From contig CAMLRS010000002.1 in assembly GCA_946482515.1 (NCBI GenBank), positions 186,001 through 250,000 on the forward strand: a stretch of 64,000 bases of DNA, read 5' to 3'. A program made the position numbers and the translations under genes. The DNA comes from an uncultured Flavobacteriales bacterium (GTDB lineage: Bacteria > Bacteroidota > Bacteroidia > Flavobacteriales > Crocinitomicaceae). Shown here piece by piece: positions 41,826-49,592 of this stretch (the first letter of the stretch is position 1; the number at the start of each line of letters is the position of its first letter). The notes beneath the pieces are model-generated. The model searched no databases and had not been told where the DNA came from. It worked only from the letters and a program-made list of their open reading frames with translations.

Positions 41826-43391
41826 TTAAAACGGATCCGAATCGTTCAGCGTAAAGTCATCGTCGTCGATGCTGTTCATGCTGCTGCCAAGGGTGATCGT
41901 ACGCGGTGACGAATCAAAATCCTGGTTCGACTGCATGCCGGCGCTGAGAGAATTCGGGTTGAAATCACCGCCAACGACATCATCGAAGTTTTCAAAACGC
42001 GCATATTGAGAAACGAAGCGGAGACGCACATTGTCGAGCGCACCGTTACGGTGTTTGGCAATGATTACCTCACCTACGCCCTGGTTGGAAGAGCCATCTT
42101 CGGCCTGAAGCAATCCATAATATTCCGGACGGTAGAGGAAGCCTACGATATCGGCATCCTGCTCGATCGCACCCGATTCACGAAGATCCGAAAGTACAGG
42201 TCGCTTATCACCGCCTCGCGTTTCAACCGAACGGCTTAGCTGGGAAAGTGCGATCATCGGTACGTTCAATTCCTTGGCAATTTCCTTGATGGAACGAGAA
42301 ATGGTCGAGATTTCCTGCTCGCGGTTTCCGCCTTTGCCTGTTCCGGCCGACATCAGCTGCAAGTAGTCGATGATGACCATCTGGATATCGTACTGCATTT
42401 TCAGACGACGGCATTTTGCACGCAGGTCGAAGATGCTCAGACCCGGCGTATCGTCGATGTAGATCGGTGCGGTAGTGAGCTTGGTCACACGGGAATACAG
42501 CTGCTGGAACTCATGTCCGTCGAGCTGGCCTTTCCGGAGCTTTTCGGCGCTGAGTCGCGTTTCACTGGAAATGAGACGTTTTACCAGCTGCACGGACGAC
42601 ATCTCCAGGGAGAAGATCGCCACGCCCATATTGAAGTCCACGGCGGTGTTGCGCGCCATGGAGAGTACGAAAGCGGTTTTACCCATCGCAGGACGTGCCG
42701 CGATAACGATCATATCGGAACGCTGCCAGCCGGAGGTCAATTCATCCAGCTTGCGGAAACCGGTCGGAACACCCGAAAGCCCGTCGCTGTTTTTCGCAGC
42801 GCTTTCGATTTCCGTTATGGCTTCCATTACCACGGTTTGCATCGTGGTAACGGATTTTTTCATGTTGTTTTCGGCAATCCCGAACAATTGCCCTTCCGCT
42901 TTGGTGAGCAGCTCAAACACGTCCGTCGTGTCGTCGTAGGCATCGCGCAGCGTTTCCGAACACATACGGATGATCTCGCGCTGAATGTATTTCTGAGCGA
43001 TGATCCGCGCATGGTATTCGATGTGTGCCGATGAAGCAACGCGTTGGGTGAGCGAAGAAATATACACCACACCACCGGCTGCTTCGAGCTCGCCCCGCTC
43101 CTTGAGCTTCTGGGTTACTGTGAGCAGGTCGATCGGATTGGATGTTCCGAACAGCTCGCGAATGGCCCCGTAAATGTATTGGTGACGCGGATCGTAGAAA
43201 CTTTCCGCTGAAAGCATGTCGATGGTATCGGTAACGGCGTTTTTCTCGAGCATCATGGCTCCGAGCACCGCTTCTTCGAGGTCTTTCGCCTGCGGTGGTA
43301 CGCGTCCCATTTCATTGGCAAGCGGCACAATAGCATTCCGCGAACGGAGTGGTGTACGGCGGTTTGTGTTATTCTGCTGCTGCTCTTCCAT
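41826..43391 (-). CDS. dnaB: Replicative DNA helicase
   Basis: 521 aa. N-terminal primase-interacting helical domain (about 25-130), then the RecA-like ATPase with Walker A AARPAMGKTAF, the DnaB B motif VIIDYLQLMS, and arginine-finger region SRSVETRGGDKRPVLSDLRES split over 370-395. Hexameric fork helicase. A TATTTTTG -7-like box (43397-43404) lies only 5 nt before the start I use (MEEQQQNNTN), so the transcript may be nearly leaderless; the 8 residues before it are not conserved. Confidence 0.95.
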   Translation of the reverse strand: MEEQQQNNTNRRTPLRSRNAIVPLANEMGRVPPQAKDLEEAVLGAMMLEKNAVTDTIDMLSAESFYDPRHQYIYGAIRELFGTSNPIDLLTVTQKLKERGELEAAGGVVYISSLTQRVASSAHIEYHARIIAQKYIQREIIRMCSETLRDAYDDTTDVFELLTKAEGQLFGIAENNMKKSVTTMQTVVMEAITEIESAAKNSDGLSGVPTGFRKLDELTSGWQRSDMIVIAARPAMGKTAFVLSMARNTAVDFNMGVAIFSLEMSSVQLVKRLISSETRLSAEKLRKGQLDGHEFQQLYSRVTKLTTAPIYIDDTPGLSIFDLRAKCRRLKMQYDIQMVIIDYLQLMSAGTGKGGNREQEISTISRSIKEIAKELNVPMIALSQLSRSVETRGGDKRPVLSDLRESGAIEQDADIVGFLYRPEYYGLLQAEDGSSNQGVGEVIIAKHRNGALDNVRLRFVSQYARFENFDDVVGGDFNPNSLSAGMQSNQDFDSSPRTITLGSSMNSIDDDDFTLNDSDPF

Positions 43392-43483
43392 GAGACAAAA
43401 ATAGGAAAGAAACACCCGCTAAGGCGTGAAGTCGAAAACTAAAATTTTCCATAGCGGATTAACAAGGTTATGAACAATGTTTT

Positions 43484-43577
43484 TTTACCACAATGGAGCA
43501 AAGGCGATTGCTTTAAAGAAGCTTTATCCTCTCTCCGCCGCCGCGGAAGACCGAGAGGGGTGGAGAATCGCCTTTAT
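43484..43577. repeat. Partial CACCACAAAGG-type element between dnaB and PepSY genes
   Basis: TTTACCACAATGGAGCAAAG resembles one end of the palindromic family; AAAGGCGATT (43500-43509) and AATCGCCTTT (43566-43575) are an inverted pair around a CCGCCGCCGCGG core. Confidence 0.4.
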
Positions 43578-43578
43578 C

Positions 43579-45156
43579 CTAGGAATGCTTCACCAGCTTT
43601 CTTTTCTGTACCACTTTGACGCGCTGGTAGGTGAACAACGCTGTGAGTCCGAGCAGGATGAAGATCACATCTACCGCGAAGACGCCGCGTGCTCCGGCAC
43701 CGTAAGTCAGCCAGAACCAGTTGCCGGCAGCCAGGCCGCTCACGATCGGTACGCACAGCGACAGGATACCACCCCACAACAGCGTGATCCGGAAGATGCG
43801 CTGATTATCGCGCAGCAAGGCCAGACCGATGCTCACAAACAGCCATTGGTTGAAGAACACATAGTTCATGTAGTCTTCGGTATGAATGGAGGAACATTTC
43901 GACACGATCATCGTCCAAGCCACAACAGGAAAGAGCGACAGGCACGATCCGAGGTAGAAATAGCCCACACCGCGGTTCCATTTGCGCTTCTTCTCCGGCA
44001 GACCTTTTTTCTCGCGCGCCGTGAGCCAGATCAATACGCCGGTTATGATCACGAAGCAGGTCAGCAGGGCCATCAGGAAGTAAGCGGTTTTCAACAGGAT
44101 GTTGCCCATGGTGCCGATATCGCCGAAGTTGGCATAGTGGATACGGTAAATCCAGTTCCGGGAGTTTTCCTGGTAGTTGGTGGCGTAGGGATCCCGCATC
44201 TGGACGATCTTATCGGTCGCCACATCAAAAATCAGCATACCGTCGCCGAGGAATTCTTCTTTCACAGGAAGCTGGCCGTTGATCATCACACGTGCAGAAT
44301 CGCTGCCAATGTTGACGATTTTCAGGTAATCGACTTCCATTGCCGGCCATTTTTTGTGCGTCAGGTCGATGTAATGCGCCAGGTCAATTTCCTTGTCCAG
44401 CGGTTGGCCTCCTCTGGTTTCGTAGCTCGGGTAAAACTCATCGTAGAATTTGTTAACATCGCTGTCGAAGAAGGAAATGGCTACGGTTGAGCTGAGTAGC
44501 AATCCCAATCCGAAAATGGAGCCCGTGAGCGCATACAGGAATTGAAAGGGTAACCCGATAATTCCAAGCGCCGTGTGGGCGTCGGTCCAGATGGTTTTCC
44601 ATTTGGCAAACGGACGGAAGGTGAAAAAGTTGGTGACGATTTTTTTCCAGTGAACGAGCACTCCGGTTACGATCGCGAGGAAAAAGAACAAGGAAACAAA
44701 GCCGGCGATCAGGTAGCCGATTTGTCCGAACTGCCAGTAAAAATGGAGCCAGTAAAGCAGGGTTCCTGTTCCGTAGTATGCTTCATGCGGACCGAGCTTA
44801 TCGGTTGTTTCGTGGTAGATGTACTCACCGCCGGTACGCTCTTTTTCGGCAACAGTGGTATCGGCACTCGGGCTCATGTAAACGGCCAGCTCGCCATCGT
44901 GTTTGTAGAAGGATGCCGTTCTTCCGAAAGGTGCTTTGGTTTCCTGCTGCACTCTTTCCCACGCTTTCACGAAGGATTTCGCATTTGGATCTTTGGCCGC
45001 TTTGGTCTTGTTGATCCCGTATTGCTCCCACTGCGTGATTTCGCCCTGGAACAAGGTAAAGGCACCTGCGAAAAAGATCACGAACAACATCACGGAAATG
45101 GAAATCCCGCTGATGGTATGCAAATGGAAGAAGAGGTTGTATTTCCGGTTGTTCAT
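43579..45156 (-). CDS. PepSY-domain membrane protein
   Basis: 525 aa from MNNRKYNLFFHLHTISG. Four or more transmembrane helices with the PepSY-associated pattern FHLHTISGISISVMLFVIFF (early), a His-containing helix LLYWLHFYWQFGQIGYL, WTDAHTALGIIGLPFQFLYA and a PepSY-like periplasmic segment. Relatives are linked to iron/siderophore uptake or electron transfer. Starts one base after the upstream 101-aa membrane gene, in a three-gene unit. Confidence 0.87.
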   Translation of the reverse strand: MNNRKYNLFFHLHTISGISISVMLFVIFFAGAFTLFQGEITQWEQYGINKTKAAKDPNAKSFVKAWERVQQETKAPFGRTASFYKHDGELAVYMSPSADTTVAEKERTGGEYIYHETTDKLGPHEAYYGTGTLLYWLHFYWQFGQIGYLIAGFVSLFFFLAIVTGVLVHWKKIVTNFFTFRPFAKWKTIWTDAHTALGIIGLPFQFLYALTGSIFGLGLLLSSTVAISFFDSDVNKFYDEFYPSYETRGGQPLDKEIDLAHYIDLTHKKWPAMEVDYLKIVNIGSDSARVMINGQLPVKEEFLGDGMLIFDVATDKIVQMRDPYATNYQENSRNWIYRIHYANFGDIGTMGNILLKTAYFLMALLTCFVIITGVLIWLTAREKKGLPEKKRKWNRGVGYFYLGSCLSLFPVVAWTMIVSKCSSIHTEDYMNYVFFNQWLFVSIGLALLRDNQRIFRITLLWGGILSLCVPIVSGLAAGNWFWLTYGAGARGVFAVDVIFILLGLTALFTYQRVKVVQKRKLVKHS

Positions 45157-45157
45157 C

Positions 45158-45463
45158 TCAGATGGCAATTGGATGCCAGCTTTGACCGGCAATAAATAAG
45201 CTAACAAATAAAGCGATCAATCCAAGGTACAGCGCCAGGCATTTCCAACCGTTGTAGAACAGGAACGGAAGGATCATGAGCACGATCCACACTGGAAATG
45301 TCAGGAAGGAAAAAGTGGATACGACGGTTTTATAATCGCCCAGCCATTGCGCTGCAGCCATGTGTAGGGTGGCCGAAACGAAAAAAGCCCCGGGAATGGC
45401 AGCGGAAATTTTCGCGATCCGCTGATGCACGGATGTCGTCAGGTATTTCTTATTTGCGGGCAT
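45158..45463 (-). CDS. Small three-helix membrane protein of the PepSY operon
   Basis: 101 aa, hydrophobic segments about 20-38, 50-68 and 75-93, with GDYKTVVSTFSFLTFPVWIV and FYNGWKCLALYLGL. Not recognised with confidence; position fits the small proteins (DUF3649-like) that accompany PepSY in iron-uptake loci. Overlaps the upstream gene by 14 nt and precedes PepSY by one base. Confidence 0.75.
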   Translation of the reverse strand: MPANKKYLTTSVHQRIAKISAAIPGAFFVSATLHMAAAQWLGDYKTVVSTFSFLTFPVWIVLMILPFLFYNGWKCLALYLGLIALFVSLFIAGQSWHPIAI

Positions 45464-45755
45464 TGCTTCTGGTCGGATTTAAGGGATTATTAAAGAGCAG
45501 CGGCGCGAACAGCAGCTGAAAACTCAGGAAGGTCATAATGCCCACCAGTCCGAAGAAGATACTAGCTGCAAAACCGATTTCCGGGATAGCCACGAGGAAA
45601 CCGGCCAGCATCAGCACCAGACTAACGATGCGGAATGCGGTGCGCTTTTCTCCGGCGAGAATCGCCAGCTTACCGCGATGGTAATCGGCTTTTTCCGAAG
45701 CCAGGAACAACAGCAGTGTTCCCAGGAAATGGACTATGAAGGAAAGTATCAGCAT
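45450..45755 (-). CDS. Small DUF3325-like membrane protein
   Basis: 101 aa from MLILSFIVHFLGTLLLFLAS, four hydrophobic segments, with SEKADYHRGKLAILAGEKRTAFRIV between the first two (positions about 21-45). Resembles DUF3325, which accompanies PepSY proteins in iron-uptake loci; the match is from layout and pattern only. I prefer 45755 to an upstream start at 45851, whose 32 extra residues are not membrane-protein-like. Confidence 0.7.
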   Translation of the reverse strand: MLILSFIVHFLGTLLLFLASEKADYHRGKLAILAGEKRTAFRIVSLVLMLAGFLVAIPEIGFAASIFFGLVGIMTFLSFQLLFAPLLFNNPLNPTRSNARK

Positions 45756-45899
45756 AAACGGACAAAACGCGGAATTACGACAAGATCCATATGGACGATG
45801 TGTAAAACCGGCTGCAAAAGTACTATGTAGAACTGTTCTAAATAATACCATGTTTACGGTAATTTCTTATGAAAACGGGAATGTGATACTACCCTTCTG

Positions 45900-46098
45900 A
45901 GGGGATTCGCTTGCAAGTCTTCAGTCTTCCAGTCGCCGGTCTTCAGTCCATAGGGTTAACTGCAGAGGATGCAGAGATCTACGCAAAGTGCACAGAGTTC
46001 ACGTGACTGTTTTTGAGTAACTGCCTGCGTTTCCAATCATCAAACATTCAACATCAAAAACCAAACATCCTCCTGATGTCCTAAAATCTTAATATCCC
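45900..46098. repeat. Intergenic repeat-word cluster upstream of the PepSY operon
   Basis: The 343-nt gap (45756-46098) contains cttcagtcttccagtcgccggtcttcag, a purine-rich gcagaggatgcagagatc stretch, atcatcaaacattcaacatc, and tcctgatgtcctaaaatctt. They match words at 39460-39549, 49180-49520 and 58349-58391. No gene seen. Confidence 0.55.
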
Positions 46099-46863
46099 CT
46101 AGAGAGCCAGTTCAAGTCCAACCGGGCAGTGGTCGGAGCCGTAGACTTCGTTGTGAATGGTCGCCGATTTCACTTTCGGCAGGAAGCTTTCGCTTACGAG
46201 GAAATAATCGATACGCCAGCCGATGTTCTTCTCACGGGCGCCACCGCGGTAGCTCCACCAGGAATAGCGGATCTCGTCGCCGTTGATGGCGCGGAATGAA
46301 TCCACCAGTCCGTTGGAAGTGAACGCATCCATTCCGTCGATTTCCTGCTGCATGTGTCCGGCGGATTTGTTGTAATTCGCTTTCGGACGGGCGAGATCGA
46401 CGGATTTGTGTGCTACGTTCATATCGCCGCAAACGATCACCGGTTTCTTGGCTTCCAGTCCTTTGAGGTACTTCAGAAAATCGGCATCCCAGGTCTGACG
46501 GTAGCCCAAACGCAGCAATTCGCTTCCGGAGTTCGGTACGTAAACAGTAATCAAGTAAAAACCGGGATATTCGGCACATATCACACGACCTTCGTTATCG
46601 TGTTCGGCAACGCCCATATCGTACGTTACATTAATCGGCAGCTCTTTGGTGATGATCGCCGTTCCGGAGTACCCTTTTCGTTCCGCTTCATTGGCGAAAA
46701 CATGGTAGCCCTGCAAGGTTGCAAGCACTTCCCTCACCTGCTCTACCGAAGCCTTCGTTTCCTGCAAACAGATCACATCCGGATCCATGGCCTGCATATC
46801 GGTGATAAAGCTTTTCTGTGCGATGGCGCGGATTCCGTTAACGTTGAAAGAGATGATTTTCAT
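46099..46863 (-). CDS. xth: Exodeoxyribonuclease III / AP endonuclease
   Basis: 254-aa EEP-fold nuclease: ICLQETKAS (Glu metal ligand), CGDMNVAHKSVDL, and YGSDHCPVGLEL with the catalytic Asp-His. Base-excision repair. A TATATTTG -7 box lies near 46881-46888 on the minus strand. Divergent from mutS2 across a 189-nt spacer. Confidence 0.94.
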   Translation of the reverse strand: MKIISFNVNGIRAIAQKSFITDMQAMDPDVICLQETKASVEQVREVLATLQGYHVFANEAERKGYSGTAIITKELPINVTYDMGVAEHDNEGRVICAEYPGFYLITVYVPNSGSELLRLGYRQTWDADFLKYLKGLEAKKPVIVCGDMNVAHKSVDLARPKANYNKSAGHMQQEIDGMDAFTSNGLVDSFRAINGDEIRYSWWSYRGGAREKNIGWRIDYFLVSESFLPKVKSATIHNEVYGSDHCPVGLELAL

Positions 46864-46963
46864 GGGTACTCGATTTTGGACAAATATATTAGTTTCGGAG
46901 TTGATGGGTTGAAGAGTTTCCGAGTTTTATCTAAAAATCATTTTGCGACTTTTCGTTTCATTA

Positions 46964-47046
46964 ACTACCAACTCTCCAACCCTCAAACTCTGTAACTCGT
47001 AAACTCACCAACTTCAAACTTCTAACTCGTAACTAGTAACTATTTT
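46964..47046. repeat. AACTCGTAACTAGTAAC-type word cluster
   Basis: The xth/mutS2 gap has runs of ctaccaactctccaaccctc, aactcgtaaactcacc and aactcgtaactagtaac. Similar 'ctagttggaagtt' words are at 39190 and 60351. Repetitive but not a tandem array. Confidence 0.45.
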
Positions 47047-47052
47047 TACAAC

Positions 47053-49179
47053 ATGAACGGATTTGACCCGCAAACGCTGAGCGACCTCGAATTTCATCAG
47101 ATCAGGGAATGGCTGGTAGCTTATGCTATTGGTGATACAGCCCGTGGAAAGCTGGAAGAGCTGGTGCCGTCGAACAACTTTGTTGCGGTTGAAACGGCTT
47201 TGCTGCGCGTTTCGGAATTCAAGTCTATCCGCACGGAAGGCGAATCATTGCCGGCGCTCGATTTCGAAGAGCTGCTGGCGGAGATCAAATTGTTGCCCGT
47301 ACGAAATGCCGTACTTCAGCAGGAAGGATTCGTTCGCATCGTTCGCGCTTCGGAACTGGTAAATGCGCTGCTGCACTTTTTCGATAAGCGCACGCAGGAT
47401 TTTCCACAGCTGTGCGCGTTGCTAAGCGATGTTCATTTCACGCGTGAGCTGATCGAACCGATCGAAAAGATCTTCGACCGCAAAGGCCAGATCCGTGACG
47501 ATGCTTCGCCGGAGCTGTTCAGGATTCGACAGCAAATGAACGTGCTGCGCAACCAGATCGCTCGCAATTTCGACAAGGAAATGCGCAAGTGGATGAAAGA
47601 AGGCATGCTGGGCGAAACGAAAGAAGCGTTTGTGAACGAGCGCCGCGTACTCACTGTACTTTCTAATCACAAACGCAAGATCCCGGGATCGGTAGTCGGC
47701 TCGTCGAAAACCGGCAGCCTGACATTCATCGAGCCGGCCGTCAATATCCCGCTGAACAACGAGCTGGAATTATCGCTCGACGATGAGCGCAAGGAGATCT
47801 TCCGCATTTTGCAGGAGCTCACACGCGAAATTGCGCATCATCTGCCGCTGATCCAGGCCTACCAGGTCTTACTCACCGAGCTCGATTTCATCAACGCCAA
47901 AACCAAGCTGGCGCTGGAATTGAACGCCGTGTTGCCGGGCATTGTCCGCCAGACGCGCATCGAGCTCATCGACGCCTTCCACCCTATTCTGTGGAAGAAC
48001 AACAAATCAGCCGGGAAGAAAACATTGCCGCAAAGCCTGATCCTCGATCCTGAAAACCGCATGCTGGTCATTTCCGGTCCGAACGCCGGCGGAAAATCCA
48101 TCACGCTGAAAACAATCGGGCTATTACAGCTCATGCTCCAGGCCGGATTGTTATTACCGGTCCATGAAAACAGCAAGTTCTGTTTCTTCCAGCAGGTGCT
48201 CACCGATATCGGCGACAACCAGTCGATCGAAAACGAGCTCAGTACCTATTCCTACCGCCTGAAGCGGATGAAATACTTCCTCACGGTGGCCAACAAACGC
48301 AGTCTGTTGTTGCTGGATGAATTCGGTACGGGTTCCGATCCCGAGCTGGGTGGCGCACTGGCAGAAGTATTCTTCGAAGAGCTGTACCAGCGGAAATCGT
48401 ATGCCGTTATCACCACGCATTACGCCAACATCAAGCTCAAAGCTGATCGCTTGCCACAGGCGGTGAATGGCTCGATGCTCTTCGACACACAAACGCTGGA
48501 ACCGCTCTACCGTTTTTCCATGGGACAACCGGGCAGCTCGTTTACCTTCGAAGTGGCGCAAATGAACGGCATTCCGCTCGACCTCATCGAACAGGCAAAA
48601 GGCAAGCTCGACAAAGGAAAAGTGCGTATGGATAAATTGCTGAGCGACCTGCACAAGGAAAAAACGTATCTCGAAAAGCTCAACAGGGAACACATCGCTG
48701 CGCAGGAGCTGGCCGAAGCCGCACGACTGGATTATCTTGCCAAAAAAGAACGTTTCGAAGAGCGGATGAAAGGACAACAGGATCTGATCGAACGCAACAA
48801 CCTGTACCTGAACGCCGGTAAGAAGATGAAGCAATACATCGACCGGTTCCAGACGCGTTCGCGCAAAAAAGACATCAATAATCCGCTGCTGGAAGAAATC
48901 CGGAAATACCTGCTGGTGGAGAAATCGAAAATTGAAGAAGCCAAACGCAAAGTGGAGCTGAAGCAGGCCGTTCCGGTAAAGCCCGGCAAAAAGAAAAAAC
49001 CGCTTCCGCCGGAAAAAGATCCGTACCAGCGCGATAAGATCGTGGTCGGCTCAACGGTTAAAATGATCGAAACGAAGCAATCCGGCACGGTGGAAGAAAT
49101 CAAAGGACACATCCTCACCGTGGTATTCGGGTTTATGCGGTTGAAAGTCGAACGGGAGAAATTGATGTTTGTAAAGTAG
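47053..49179 (+). CDS. mutS2: MutS2-family ATPase without Smr domain
   Basis: 708 aa. Lever/clamp region (about 1-310), then the MutS-type ATPase: Walker A SGPNAGGKSITLK with K348, Walker B LLLLDEFGTGSDPELGG, ITTHYANIK, then a long coiled coil (about 490-620) and a KOW-like end. Typical MutS2 proteins run to about 780 aa and end with the Smr nuclease domain; here the chain stops at LKVEREKLMFVK with no Smr motif. Anti-recombination or ribosome-collision roles are assigned to the full protein; without Smr the nuclease step would need another protein or is lost. Confidence 0.92.
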   Translation: MNGFDPQTLSDLEFHQIREWLVAYAIGDTARGKLEELVPSNNFVAVETALLRVSEFKSIRTEGESLPALDFEELLAEIKLLPVRNAVLQQEGFVRIVRASELVNALLHFFDKRTQDFPQLCALLSDVHFTRELIEPIEKIFDRKGQIRDDASPELFRIRQQMNVLRNQIARNFDKEMRKWMKEGMLGETKEAFVNERRVLTVLSNHKRKIPGSVVGSSKTGSLTFIEPAVNIPLNNELELSLDDERKEIFRILQELTREIAHHLPLIQAYQVLLTELDFINAKTKLALELNAVLPGIVRQTRIELIDAFHPILWKNNKSAGKKTLPQSLILDPENRMLVISGPNAGGKSITLKTIGLLQLMLQAGLLLPVHENSKFCFFQQVLTDIGDNQSIENELSTYSYRLKRMKYFLTVANKRSLLLLDEFGTGSDPELGGALAEVFFEELYQRKSYAVITTHYANIKLKADRLPQAVNGSMLFDTQTLEPLYRFSMGQPGSSFTFEVAQMNGIPLDLIEQAKGKLDKGKVRMDKLLSDLHKEKTYLEKLNREHIAAQELAEAARLDYLAKKERFEERMKGQQDLIERNNLYLNAGKKMKQYIDRFQTRSRKKDINNPLLEEIRKYLLVEKSKIEEAKRKVELKQAVPVKPGKKKKPLPPEKDPYQRDKIVVGSTVKMIETKQSGTVEEIKGHILTVVFGFMRLKVEREKLMFVK

Positions 49180-49515
49180 CTCTGTCTTTCGGTCTCCGGT
49201 CTGACAGTCTTCAGTCTCCGGTCATTGTCGTGTGACTGTCTTATACAATGAATTGATAATCAAACACCCTTTATTCTTTTGTCTCCCCAGTGTCTCCTGT
49301 TTCACCACATAGACCACATAAGTATTACGGTTATCAGTCGTTTGTCTCGAGTTGTATTTTAACTCTTAGCGCGCGAAACCTTTACTACCGCCCATCGTGT
49401 TTGAAAGCACAAAGATCATCAAACTTCAATCTTAGCGTTCTTTGCGTATAACATTGCACCCTCTGCGGTGAAATATCCCTAATTCAACACCAAAAATCCA
49501 GCATCAACCATCTGA
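49180..49515. repeat. Intergenic repeat-word cluster after mutS2
   Basis: Words: ctttcggtctccggtctgac, agtcttcagtctccggtc, ttcaccacatagaccacat, attcaacaccaaaaatccagc. Same families as at 39180-39549 and 45900-46098. The 413-nt gap ends in the terminator at 49516. No gene seen. Confidence 0.5.
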
Positions 49516-49564
49516 AAAAGCACAACGCCCGTTCCGACACAAAAATCAGAAACAGGCGCTGTGT
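49516..49564 (-). terminator. Terminator of the PhoD-like gene
   Basis: On the minus strand, CACAGCGCCTGTTTCTGA and TCGGAACGGGCGTTGTG form an imperfect long stem around a TTTTT loop, followed by CTTTTTC. Confidence 0.6.
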
Positions 49565-49592
49565 TCGTGAATAGCCGCGTGTCAGTATACGA

